From the NCBI RefSeq assembly GCF_000147815.2, contig NC_015957.1:5952001-6016000 (forward strand): a stretch of DNA of 64,000 nt, read 5' to 3'. The DNA is from Streptomyces violaceusniger Tu 4113 (GTDB lineage Bacteria; Actinomycetota; Actinomycetes; Streptomycetales; Streptomycetaceae). A model generated the notes under the pieces. It worked only from the letters and a program-made list of their open reading frames with translations, had not been told where the DNA came from and made no database searches. Shown here piece by piece: positions 50,696 to 58,877 of this stretch. How positions within the stretch are numbered: the stretch's first letter is position 1; every line of letters starts with the position of its first letter. The position numbers were made by a program, and so were the translations under genes.

Positions 50696-51889
50696 ATGAG
50701 TCAGGAGCCATTTGCGTCAAATTCGCCCACATACGATCAACTCCTGGAAGAACTGAAAGGCATACGCAGGCCCGGACTGCCGGATCTGCGCAGGACCGAT
50801 CGGCCGGCGCTGCGTGCCGCGGCCGTGGCGGGCGGCTTCTGCGATGGCTCCGACGACGCCCCGGCCGGTATCGAGGCGCTGCTCAGGGAGGCGGTACGGC
50901 GGCTCGGCGAACGGGATCTGCTCGGCCAGGCGGCGGCCCACACCTTCGGGCTGCTCCCCGACCGCCGGGGCGCACCCGCCCATGACCGCCGTAAGATGGC
51001 CGCCGCCGTGTACGGAGTCACCCCCGAGCGGTTCCGCAAGCAGCAGGAACCGCAGGTGATCCAGCAACTCGCCGAGGCCGTGCTGACCATTCTGCGGGAG
51101 CCGCCGTCCTCCCCTGGGAAACCGGGTTCGGCGGGACAGACCCCCGGGCCGGGCGCCGGGCCACAGACCCCCGGGCCGGGCGCCGGGCCACAGACCCCCG
51201 GCGGACCGAGCCCGACCGGGCAGAGCACCATCGCGCGGAGCGGCCGGGCCGACCAGGAGCCCCCGCTGCGGGTCGACAGCGTGCCGGTGGACGCGCGGAG
51301 CACGTTCACCCTGCATGTCTCGCCCATCGAACTGCTGCGGGACATCGAGGTGCTGGTCTCCTCGGAGAACGTCTACCTGGAGATGTCCAAGACCTTCCGC
51401 CCCACCGTGTCCGGCGCGCTGCGCCTGGCCGCGGCCGTACGCGACCCCGCCGGGGAGATCGTCGACGATGTGCTGGCCCGTGAACTGGCCGGATGGCTGC
51501 GCGCCCACGGCCGCCCGGGGCTGCCGATCCGGCCGGGCACGGTGGTGCCCACCGCACCGGGAGCGCTCGCCGCGCGCGGCGTCCGGCGGATCTACCACGC
51601 CGCGGTCGCCACCCCGCGGGACGACACGTACGAGGTCCGCCCGGAGAGCATCGCCCGCGCGGTCAGCGCGTGCTTCGCGCTCGCCCGGGCGGAGCGTGAC
51701 CGGTACGAGCCCGCCCTGTCCTCCATCTGCTTTCCGCTGCTCGGCGCCGGCCGGGGCGGTCTGGCACCGGCGGTCAGCGCCACCTGGCTGCGCTGGGCGA
51801 TCCGCGACGAACTCGCCCGGGACTTCCGCTGGCGGGTGCACCTGGTGGTCCGCAGCCGGGAGATAGCCGAGGCCGTCGGGGCGCTGTGA
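50696..51889 (+). CDS. Macro-domain protein with actinobacterial N-terminal effector-associated module
   Basis: The 397-residue protein has a helical N-terminal module (residues 1-120) with text common in actinobacterial signalling proteins (LLREAVRRLGERDLLGQAAA, TPERFRKQQEPQVIQQLAEA), a Pro/Gly linker with two copies of PGPGAGPQT, and a macro domain from about residue 205: IEVLVSSENVYLEMSKTFRP, GTVVPTAPGALAARGVRRIY and CFPLLGAGRGGLAPAVSATW, where PLLGAGRGG is the diphosphate-binding loop. Macro domains bind or hydrolyse ADP-ribose and ADP-ribose-1''-phosphate. It is divergent from the kinase operon and 7 kb from a RES gene whose predicted product is that metabolite. The stop lies in the first copy of a 33-bp repeat. 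Confidence 0.87.
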   Translation: MSQEPFASNSPTYDQLLEELKGIRRPGLPDLRRTDRPALRAAAVAGGFCDGSDDAPAGIEALLREAVRRLGERDLLGQAAAHTFGLLPDRRGAPAHDRRKMAAAVYGVTPERFRKQQEPQVIQQLAEAVLTILREPPSSPGKPGSAGQTPGPGAGPQTPGPGAGPQTPGGPSPTGQSTIARSGRADQEPPLRVDSVPVDARSTFTLHVSPIELLRDIEVLVSSENVYLEMSKTFRPTVSGALRLAAAVRDPAGEIVDDVLARELAGWLRAHGRPGLPIRPGTVVPTAPGALAARGVRRIYHAAVATPRDDTYEVRPESIARAVSACFALARAERDRYEPALSSICFPLLGAGRGGLAPAVSATWLRWAIRDELARDFRWRVHLVVRSREIAEAVGAL

Positions 51890-52113
51890 CCACCACCGGC
51901 CGAGGCCGTCCGGGCCGTGCAACCACCACCGACCGAGACCGTCCGGGCCGTGCAACCACCACCGACCAAGACCGCCCGGGCCGTGCAACCACCACCGACC
52001 AAGACCGCCGGGCCGTGCAACCACCACCGACCAAGACCGTCCGGGCCGTGCAACCACCACCGGCCGAGGCCGTCCGGGCTGTGCAACCACCACCGGCCGA
52101 GGCCGTCGGCCCT
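51886..52113. repeat. 33-bp minisatellite, seven copies plus degenerate tail
   Basis: Units begin GTGCAACCACCACCG and end GTCCGGGCC, at 51886-51916, 51917-51949, 51950-51982, 51983-52014, 52015-52047, 52048-52080 and 52081-52113. Further diverged units with a GTGACCAC start run to about 52170. The first copy contains the macro gene stop codon and the array fills the gap to the convergent radical-SAM-type gene. Both strands give open frames but no known protein. Confidence 0.92.
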
Positions 52114-52204
52114 CGGTGACCACAGCCGACCGGGGCCGCGGGCCGTCTGTGACCACGCCCGCCGGGGCCACGGCGCGCCGTGCCGTCCGGGCGGGCGCGC
52201 CCGC

Positions 52205-52912
52205 TCAGGGGCGCCAGCTCGCACCGGTGAGGGCGATCCCCGCCCGCCGCAACCGACGCTCCAGCGCGGCCAGTTCGCCCCGCCCCGGCACTCCGTAGAG
52301 CCGCACATCGCCCTCCCCCTCGACCATCTGCAGACGCGGCCCGCTCTCCGTCCGGGCCAGATGTTCCTGGTAGCGCGCCCACCCCCGCGCCGTACGCGGC
52401 CGCATGCGCTGGTTCGCCGAGCCGCGCCACACCAGGGCGGTGGGCTCGGCCGCCCGGAAGCGCCCGGTCACCAGCACATCGGCATGGCGGACGGCGGCTG
52501 AGCGCGCCGCGTCCCCGTCCACTTCCTCCTGCTCGTATCCCGTGTAGAGGAGGATGTCGATCTCGCGGCCCGCCGCCGGGCCGCCCGGTGCCGTCGCCTC
52601 CGCACGGGTCCGCACCGCCCCGGCCAGCAGGGCCTCCAGCGCGGCGGGCTGGTCGAGCGGCTCGCCACCGCTGACCGTCAGCCCGTCGGCGCCCCGCGCC
52701 AACGCCTCGCGCCACAGCCCGAGCAGGGACGACACCGTACGGAAGGCGCCACCCAGCGGATCCCAGGTGTGCCGTGACATACAGCCGGCGCAGGCCAGGC
52801 CGCAGCCCTGGGTCCAGATGCCCAGGCGCCGCCCCGGGCCCAGGGTCTCCACCGGGAAGTGGGTCTGACTGATCCGGAGCGTGGGCTCCGCGCACTCTGG
52901 GACGTTCTCCAC
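52205..52912 (-). CDS. 4Fe-4S radical-SAM-type protein, NrdG-activase-like
   Basis: The 235-residue protein has the radical-SAM cluster motif CX3CX2C in WTQGCGLACAGCMSRHTWDP near residue 45 and the GGEP motif in LTVSGGEPLDQPAALEALL near residue 80, as in anaerobic ribonucleotide reductase activases and related small activators. The C-terminal half (RLQMVEGEGDVRLYGVPGRG) differs from NrdG. No glycyl-radical enzyme gene is nearby, so the target is unknown. The GTG at 52912 has AGGAGAC upstream. It lies within the conflict-locus region, divergent from an uncharacterised protein gene. Confidence 0.83.
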   Translation of the reverse strand: MENVPECAEPTLRISQTHFPVETLGPGRRLGIWTQGCGLACAGCMSRHTWDPLGGAFRTVSSLLGLWREALARGADGLTVSGGEPLDQPAALEALLAGAVRTRAEATAPGGPAAGREIDILLYTGYEQEEVDGDAARSAAVRHADVLVTGRFRAAEPTALVWRGSANQRMRPRTARGWARYQEHLARTESGPRLQMVEGEGDVRLYGVPGRGELAALERRLRRAGIALTGASWRP

Positions 52913-53234
52913 CGACCCGTCTCCTATTCCCCCGAGGTCGTGTTTCCGAGACCCATGATCAAAAAGGCGTGGCCCCGGAACCGTTCCAGTATGACCCGGC
53001 GTCAGGCATCGACGAGGGCGTTCTCCGGTCGACTTCCGGGCGTTTTCGGGAGCGGGCCCTATGGGGAGCATTCCCGGGTACGACCTCACCGATACGGTCT
53101 GACAAGGAATCGAATCGACAACGTCATCGGCAGCGACTGCGAGCCGTTTGCGGGAGAAAGCGGAATTCCACTGTCCGCAATGCGGCTGTCCGGTGCGGGA
53201 ATTGCGCACCGGGGAAAACGGGGGATCCATTTCC
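52913..53234. other. Divergent intergenic region between radical-SAM and hypothetical genes
   Basis: This 322-nt stretch holds the promoters of both divergent genes. It is less GC-rich near 53080-53140 (GATACGG, GACAAGGAATCGAATCGAC). A TTG-started in-frame extension of the right-hand gene with a CPQCGCP motif (53148-53234) is possible but has no second Cys pair. No clear operator is seen. Confidence 0.4.
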
Positions 53235-53918
53235 ATGATCACATCTGACAGTGTCAACGGGGTGGTGCGCCGGGGCCGGCTCGGCCGTACCGCCCGCTTC
53301 GCGGCCCGCCTGCGAGGCAAGCGCGACGGCGCCCGCGGCGTACCGCGCATCCCGCTCCCGGAGCCGCCCGAGGAGCAGCGGGCCGAGCTACCGCCGCCCA
53401 TCGAGCCACCGGCTCCCGAGCTGCTCATCACGCCGTATGTGATGGAGGTGCGGACCGGCGTCCGCCGGGCCACCGAGCAGATGCGCTCCGCCCTCATCGG
53501 ACGGGAGCACGCCCTGCTCAGCCGGGTGCGCGCCGAGTCGGTGCGCGTCGTCACCCAGTACGACGTCCGCGAGGACCCCCGGCCCGCCGCGCTCGCGCGG
53601 TACGGCCACTGGGTGGGCCAGTGGCGCACCAGCGTGGACCGCTGCCGGTCGCATGCCCAGGCCGTCGTCGACCAGGCCAATCAGCGACTCGCCTGCTACT
53701 GGGACGCGGTGCGCGAGACCCACCCCCAGCTCTCCCGCCTCCCCCGGCGCCCGCCCGGGGACTGGCTGCCGGGCCGGGTGGAGCTGGACCGGTCCTGGCA
53801 GCAGCCCGACGTCTGGCTGCTGGCCGACGACGACAGCGCCCGGACGGCCACCTCCCGGGCGCTGCAGATACTCGAACGGCAGAACACCGACCGCGTCGAC
53901 GGGAGGACCGCGCGATGA
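53235..53918 (+). CDS. Uncharacterised protein, first gene of a coupled triplet
   Basis: The 227-residue product is not recognised. The first 60 residues are Arg/Pro-rich (RRGRLGRTARFAARLRGKR; PPIEPPAPE). Residues about 70-180 are predicted helical with Arg, Glu and Trp-rich text (RTGVRRATEQMRSALIGREH; YGHWVGQWRTSVDRCRSHAQ). No membrane helix or catalytic motif is seen. The ATG at 53235 has GGGGGA upstream. Its stop overlaps the next start by ATGA, so it is coupled to the lipoprotein gene and probably works with it. Confidence 0.65.
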   Translation: MITSDSVNGVVRRGRLGRTARFAARLRGKRDGARGVPRIPLPEPPEEQRAELPPPIEPPAPELLITPYVMEVRTGVRRATEQMRSALIGREHALLSRVRAESVRVVTQYDVREDPRPAALARYGHWVGQWRTSVDRCRSHAQAVVDQANQRLACYWDAVRETHPQLSRLPRRPPGDWLPGRVELDRSWQQPDVWLLADDDSARTATSRALQILERQNTDRVDGRTAR

Positions 53919-54697
53919 CCGTCCACAGTCCCGCTCCGGAGCACCCGGGCGCCCGGCGGCGCCGGAACCGACGGCGCGCGCTGCCCGCCGCGCTGGTGCT
54001 CGCCCTGGCGGCCGCCATCACGGCCTGCGGCTCCGACGAACCGTCACGCTACTCCCGGACATGCGGCGTCGTGGTCGACGGCTCGGGCTCGGCCGCCGCC
54101 TCCCGGACCGGCTTCGACGCGGAGGCCAAGCTCAAGGCGACCCTGGAGAAGTTCCTGTCGGACCACAAGTGCCGCAGGACGTCCTTCGCCCCCATCACCA
54201 AGGTGTCCGAGGCGTCCAAGTGCCAGGTCAGCCCGCTCGACCTGGACCCGGACACCTCGAAGACCGCCGACCGCGAGCGGGCCCGCACCGCCATGCGGGC
54301 GGTCGCCCTCTCCAACGCCCTGAAGCTGCTGCGCTGCGCCCAGAAGGAGGAGCCCGGCTCCGATGTGCTCGGGGGGCTGTCGCGCATCGCGCTGTCCAAG
54401 CCGTCCGGCGACGACGCGTCGTTCGACGTCCTCGTGGTGAGCGACTTCGACCAGGGCGACACCGACTTCCGGCTGGGGCGGCAGGACCTGTCCACCGCGG
54501 CGAGCCGCCGGACCGTCATCGACGGTTTCCTCAAGTCGCACGGTGCGCCGAAGCTGTCCGGCGCCGACATCTACCCGGTGGGCTACGGCATGAAGTACCA
54601 CACCGACACCTCCCACTACGAGCAGTTCAACGCCTTCTGGACGGAGCTTCTGGAGGGGAGGGTGAAGGCACATGTCGACACCACCTACCGCCGGTGA
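53915..54697 (+). CDS. VWA-like lipoprotein
   Basis: The 260-residue protein has an Arg-rich start, a hydrophobic helix (ALPAALVLALAAAITACGS) and a lipobox ending at Cys38, so it should be an extracytoplasmic lipoprotein. The mature part has VWA-fold features: GVVVDGSGSAA resembling a MIDAS-type DxSxS strand, and FDVLVVSDFDQGDTDF as a second acidic strand. A conserved Cys pair (DHKCRRT, SKCQV) is also present. The ATG overlaps the upstream stop by ATGA and its 3' end overlaps the next gene by 26 nt. Confidence 0.75.
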   Translation: MTVHSPAPEHPGARRRRNRRRALPAALVLALAAAITACGSDEPSRYSRTCGVVVDGSGSAAASRTGFDAEAKLKATLEKFLSDHKCRRTSFAPITKVSEASKCQVSPLDLDPDTSKTADRERARTAMRAVALSNALKLLRCAQKEEPGSDVLGGLSRIALSKPSGDDASFDVLVVSDFDQGDTDFRLGRQDLSTAASRRTVIDGFLKSHGAPKLSGADIYPVGYGMKYHTDTSHYEQFNAFWTELLEGRVKAHVDTTYRR

Positions 54698-56198
54698 CGA
54701 CCAGGCGCCGCGTCGGCTGAGGCTGCGCCGCCGCAGGGCCGACGCCGACCGCGGGCGCCGGGGAGGGCGGGCAACCGCACGGCGGTTCCCCGACGGCGCG
54801 CTGCCCCAGCCCGACCCCGTCGCATCGGATCTCATCCGGGCCGGGGACAGCGCCTGGCTCCTGGACCGGGCGCGCAAGCACGGCGCGTCGGCGGCCGGCC
54901 GGAAGGTCTTCGACCCCTGGGTCCTGGCCACCCCTGACCGGGTGTCCTACTTCGCCGAGCTGGCCAGCCTGCGCGACCAGGTCAGGCACCGGCTCGCCGA
55001 GGAACAGGCGCGGGCCGAGGAGGACGGCGCGCTGGAGGCGAGCCGGGTCAGGGCGGCCGCCACCGCCGCCGGTGAGCGGCTGGAGCGGGCGGGCCGACGG
55101 CGGGCCGTCCTGGAGCAGCAGCAGATGGTCACCACCGCCCAGTTGGACCGGCTGGCGCGACGGGCCGACCGGTGGCAGACCTTCCGCGACACGGTACGGG
55201 GCGGTTTCGAGCGCCGGTGGCTGCGCGCCCGTATGCCCGCCGGCTGGAGCGACGGTGCCGACCCCGGGCGGCCGGGCGCCACGCGGCGCGAGGACGAGCC
55301 GGAGACCGCCGGCGGCCACGCCGGCTGGCAGGCGGTGTCCGAGCACGATCCGGTGGCGGAGGCGGACGCGGCCGACCGGGCGCTGTCCACCAGAGCGGCG
55401 TGGGAGGGCGCGGCGGCGCGCCCCGGTATGCCGCGCTGGATGAAGCTCGGAGTGCTGGCCGCGCTGATCGTGGTGGAACTGCCCGTCTACTACTCGGTGT
55501 TCGAGAATCTGCACGGCGTCGGGCGCTTCGCCGATCTGCTCTCCTACAGCCTCATGGTGGCCGTGGCGGTGGCGATGATCCTCGCCCCGCACATCGCGGG
55601 CTGGATACTGCGGCGGCGCTCCGCCACCGGCGCGGTCCGGCTGTCGGCCGTGCCCGCCCTCGCCCTGCTGGGCGTGTGGGCGTACGGCGCCTGGGCGTTG
55701 GGCGATCTGCGGGCCAAGGTGGCGTTCCGGGAGGAGCCTCCGCTGGATCTGCCGCCCGATGTGGCCGCGGACGTGGGGGAAAGCGTGCGCAATCCGCCGA
55801 GCCTCATCGAGTCGCTGCATCTGGACCCGCAGAGCGTGACCTGGATGTTCGTCGCGCTGCTGCTGCTCTCCGGCGGTATCGCCTTCCTCATCGGGCTGGG
55901 CGAGGAGCACCCGTATCTCGCGGCGTACCGGACCACGGCCGAGCGGCTGCGGGAGCTGGAGCAGGAGATCGAGACGGATCTGGCCGGCTCCGAGCGCGCC
56001 AAGGAGGCCGAGGCCACCATGGGCGCCCGCGGGGGCGCCCGCCGCGCGGCCCATGAGGCGCGGCTGTACGCGGTCGACGACCTGTACGAAGCCGCGGCAC
56101 ACGCCTATCTGGACGGGGTGGCCATGGAGTCCGGCGATCCGGCGGTGACCGAGGCCGCCATGCGGCTGTCCCGGCAGTGGCCGCTGCTGCCGCACTGA
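54672..56198 (+). CDS. Four-segment membrane protein with coiled-coil linker
   Basis: The 508-residue protein has a basic N-terminus (RRLRLRRRRADADRGRRGGR), a helical region about 90-180 with coiled-coil character (LRDQVRHRLAEEQARAEEDG), and hydrophobic segments near 258-275 (LGVLAALIVVELPVYYS), 293-315, 322-345 and 395-415 (VTWMFVALLLLSGGIAFLIG). No enzyme motif is recognised. Its start lies inside the lipoprotein gene, 26 nt before that stop, so the genes are coupled. It is probably the membrane partner of the lipoprotein. Confidence 0.78.
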   Translation: MSTPPTAGDDQAPRRLRLRRRRADADRGRRGGRATARRFPDGALPQPDPVASDLIRAGDSAWLLDRARKHGASAAGRKVFDPWVLATPDRVSYFAELASLRDQVRHRLAEEQARAEEDGALEASRVRAAATAAGERLERAGRRRAVLEQQQMVTTAQLDRLARRADRWQTFRDTVRGGFERRWLRARMPAGWSDGADPGRPGATRREDEPETAGGHAGWQAVSEHDPVAEADAADRALSTRAAWEGAAARPGMPRWMKLGVLAALIVVELPVYYSVFENLHGVGRFADLLSYSLMVAVAVAMILAPHIAGWILRRRSATGAVRLSAVPALALLGVWAYGAWALGDLRAKVAFREEPPLDLPPDVAADVGESVRNPPSLIESLHLDPQSVTWMFVALLLLSGGIAFLIGLGEEHPYLAAYRTTAERLRELEQEIETDLAGSERAKEAEATMGARGGARRAAHEARLYAVDDLYEAAAHAYLDGVAMESGDPAVTEAAMRLSRQWPLLPH

Positions 56199-56244
56199 GC
56201 GCGTACGGCATACCCAAGGCAGGTGGAAACCCACGGGGGTGGCG

Positions 56245-57660
56245 ATGGATCCGACGGCACCGGCGCAGTACATACTCATCACGCAGTGTCTGCAGAACGA
56301 CTTCTTCCTCAACCTGGACTGCCAGTTGTCCCTGCCGGACAGCGCGGTCTCCAAGCTGCTGCTGGACAGCGAGAGCGGTGCGGCCCTCCGCACGGAGGGC
56401 CACCGCAGGGTCCTGCCCGAGGCGGAGCTGCACCGTTCGCCGCTGGCCCGTTTCCTGGACGCCACCGTCGGCTCCCGGACGCGCGGACACGGGGACGGGG
56501 TCCTGCATCTGATCAACATCCGTGACTGGCATGTCCCGGGAGAGGCATACGACCTGGAGCGCAGGCAGTACGGGGCACACTGCGAGGCCGGCACCTGGGG
56601 AGCGGCGTACGTCGACGGGCTCACGGATCTGCTGGCTCCGGATCGGTCCGCCCCGGCGGACGGCGAGGACGGCTGGGGCGGCAGACTCCGTGTCCACCAT
56701 GTGCGGTCCAACACCCTCTTCGACTTCCAGCACAGCTCCGGCGGACGTCCCGACCTCGGCGAACCGGCGCCGCTGACGACGCTGCTGGACGGTCTGCTGG
56801 GCGAGGGACGGCAGGAGACGGCGCATGTCGTGGTGATCGGTATCCTCACCGACATCAAGGTCCAACTGCTGCTGACCGGTATCCGCTCCCGCTACGACGT
56901 CCGGCAGCTCATGGTCTCCGACGCGCTCACCGCCAGCAGAACCCTGGAGCGCCATCTGACGGCCCTGGACTTCTGCCAGCGTGTGCTGCGTACCGAGGTG
57001 ATGACCGGTCTGGCGGAGCTGGCCCGTTTCCTGGGTTCCCGGCCGGACGACGACCGGCGGCTGTCCCGTGGCGGGGACGCGGAGTTCGCGGGCTATTCCT
57101 CGTACATCCAGGACAAGCAGGGCATCCTGTCGTACGAGGACGCCAGGCTGCGGGACTACCGCATCCAGACCTCCGAACGCCTCCGGCGGGCGCAGCACAC
57201 GGTCGGCTTCGCCAGCAAGTTCCTGCTGGGGTTGGGCACGTGTCTGCTGCTCACCGCGCTTGTGCTGTCGCTCGTCGGTGTCTTCCTCCCGGGCCGTATC
57301 GGGTGGCAGAGCCCCGCCGTGCTCGGCGCACTCGGTGTGGGGCAGATCGTCACGTTGTTCTTCACCCGGCCGGTCAGATCCGTGCAGGACGCGCTGGCGG
57401 AGGAGACCATCTACCGGATGATCCTGGAGAGCCGCAGTCTGAAGGTGGCGCTGGCCCGATTCCACATCACCACGGCGACCTCGCTCCGGCGGCATGACGA
57501 TGTCGACGGGCAATCCGACGCGCTGGCACGGCAGTTGGAGATCCTGGAGAAGATCGACACAGCCGACTTCGAACGGCTCAAACAACTGGGGGTGACCCCG
57601 CGCGTTGAACCACCCGGGTCCGGCCGGTCCCCCAGAAGGAGCCGCGCGCAGGCTCCCTGA
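56245..57660 (+). CDS. Inactive isochorismatase/nicotinamidase-like domain with two TM helices
   Basis: The 471-residue protein starts with an isochorismatase/nicotinamidase-fold domain (residues 1-260): ILITQCLQNDFFLN contains the catalytic Asp (QNDF), LHLINIRDWHVPGEAYD follows, then VVVIGILTDIKVQLLLTG. In active enzymes the last strand is GxxTDxCV with catalytic Cys; here the Cys position is Lys (TDIKV). The catalytic Lys before SAF is also replaced (HHVRSNTLFDF). The domain is therefore probably a non-catalytic ligand-binding version. Two TM helices (about 320-375) and a helical tail with SRSLKVALARFHITTATSLR follow. It ends near a hairpin. The start at 56245 has GGGGGTGG upstream. Confidence 0.8.
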   Translation: MDPTAPAQYILITQCLQNDFFLNLDCQLSLPDSAVSKLLLDSESGAALRTEGHRRVLPEAELHRSPLARFLDATVGSRTRGHGDGVLHLINIRDWHVPGEAYDLERRQYGAHCEAGTWGAAYVDGLTDLLAPDRSAPADGEDGWGGRLRVHHVRSNTLFDFQHSSGGRPDLGEPAPLTTLLDGLLGEGRQETAHVVVIGILTDIKVQLLLTGIRSRYDVRQLMVSDALTASRTLERHLTALDFCQRVLRTEVMTGLAELARFLGSRPDDDRRLSRGGDAEFAGYSSYIQDKQGILSYEDARLRDYRIQTSERLRRAQHTVGFASKFLLGLGTCLLLTALVLSLVGVFLPGRIGWQSPAVLGALGVGQIVTLFFTRPVRSVQDALAEETIYRMILESRSLKVALARFHITTATSLRRHDDVDGQSDALARQLEILEKIDTADFERLKQLGVTPRVEPPGSGRSPRRSRAQAP

Positions 57661-57678
57661 ACACCTGGTGCTGCCGAG

Positions 57679-57699
57679 CGGCCACCTGCGGGGTGGCCG
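57679..57699 (+). terminator. 8-bp hairpin after the conflict-locus genes
   Basis: CGGCCACC at 57679-57686 pairs with GGTGGCCG at 57692-57699 across a 5-nt loop, 19 nt after the stop at 57660. It separates the upstream locus from the AHBA genes. Confidence 0.65.
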
Positions 57700-57814
57700 C
57701 CGGGTGGCCCCCTGCCGCGCGAGGGGGGCTCGCCGTCCCGTCGACCCCCGATTCAGGCACTACATTCGACGAGAGAGAATTCCCGGTCATCGCCCATGGA
57801 GGGACGGACAGCGC

Positions 57815-58864
57815 ATGACGGCGTCGGCTCATCCGCATACCCGGGTCATGGTGGAACTCGGCGACCGTTCCTATCCCGTCGACATCGGGCCGGGTGTCCG
57901 GCATGCGCTGTCGGGGGTCATCGCGGGGCTCGGTGCTCAGCGGGTGGCGATGGTCTCCGCCCGGCCGGACGGCTGGCTGCCCGACCCGGGCGTGCCCTCC
58001 GTGGTGCTGCGGGCCCGTGACGGGGAGGCGGACAAGTCGCTGGCCACGGTGGAGGAGCTGTGCCGGGAGTTCGTCCGTTTCGGGCTGACCCGGTCGGACG
58101 TGGTCGTCTCCTGCGGCGGCGGGACCACCACCGATGTCGTGGGTCTCGCGGCGGCGCTGTATCACCGGGGTGTGCCCGTGGTGCATCTGCCGACCTCGCT
58201 GCTGGCCCAGGTGGACGCCAGCGTGGGCGGGAAGACGGCGGTGAATCTCCCCGAGGGGAAGAATCTGGTGGGTGCTTTCTGGCAGCCGTCCGCCGTGTTG
58301 TGCGACACCGACTATCTGCAGACGCTGCCCGCGGCGGAAATGCTCAATGGATACGGGGAGATCGCCCGCTGCCACTTCATCGGCGCCGGTGATCTGCGCG
58401 GGCTGCCGCTGCCGGAGCAGATCGCGGCGAGCGTGGCCCTGAAGGCGTCGGTGGTTTCCGCGGATGAGCGGGACTCCGGGCTGCGTCATGTGCTCAATTA
58501 CGGCCACACCTTGGGCCATGCGCTGGAAATCGTGACCGATTTCCGGCTGCGGCATGGTGAAGGGGTGGCGATCGGCACGGTTTTCGCCGGCCGTCTGGCG
58601 CTGGCCCTGGGCCGGATCGACGAGGCGCGGGCGGCGGAGCATCTGGAGGTGGTGCGGGGTTACGGGCTGCCGTTCGCGCTGCCCGCCGATGCCGACCCGG
58701 GCCGTCTGATCGAGGTGATGCGGCTGGACAAGAAGGCGACGGACGGGCTCACCTTCGTCCTTGACGGTCCCGGCGGTCCCGAGCTGGTCTCGGGCCTCGC
58801 GGAGGAGACGGTCGCCACGGCGCTGGCCGGGATGGACCGGGCCGCCCCGTACAACCGCCCGTAG
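57815..58864 (+). CDS. rifG: AminoDHQ synthase (dehydroquinate synthase-like, AHBA pathway)
   Basis: The 349-residue protein is a dehydroquinate-synthase-fold enzyme: NAD-binding and metal motifs SCGGGTTTDVVGLAAALYHR near residue 100, VHLPTSLLAQVDASVGGKTA near 130, AEMLNGYGEIARCHFIG near 175, and metal-binding His in LNYGHTLGHALE and HGEGVAIGTVFA near 225-245. In AHBA clusters this RifG homologue makes 5-deoxy-5-amino-3-dehydroquinate from aminoDAHP. The ATG at 57815 has GGAGGGA upstream. It is the first gene of the AHBA group and ends 13 bp from the convergent kinase gene. Confidence 0.93.
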   Translation: MTASAHPHTRVMVELGDRSYPVDIGPGVRHALSGVIAGLGAQRVAMVSARPDGWLPDPGVPSVVLRARDGEADKSLATVEELCREFVRFGLTRSDVVVSCGGGTTTDVVGLAAALYHRGVPVVHLPTSLLAQVDASVGGKTAVNLPEGKNLVGAFWQPSAVLCDTDYLQTLPAAEMLNGYGEIARCHFIGAGDLRGLPLPEQIAASVALKASVVSADERDSGLRHVLNYGHTLGHALEIVTDFRLRHGEGVAIGTVFAGRLALALGRIDEARAAEHLEVVRGYGLPFALPADADPGRLIEVMRLDKKATDGLTFVLDGPGGPELVSGLAEETVATALAGMDRAAPYNRP

Positions 58865-58877
58865 AACCGGACGCGGC

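Noticed and set aside
51886..52113. CRISPR array
   Set aside because: Units are contiguous 31-33-bp tandem copies without spacers, and no cas genes are present.
52205..53680. 491-residue minus-strand frame including the radical-SAM-type gene
   Set aside because: The upstream 260 residues overlap the divergent hypothetical gene and are compositionally biased; the GTG at 52912 has a ribosome site.
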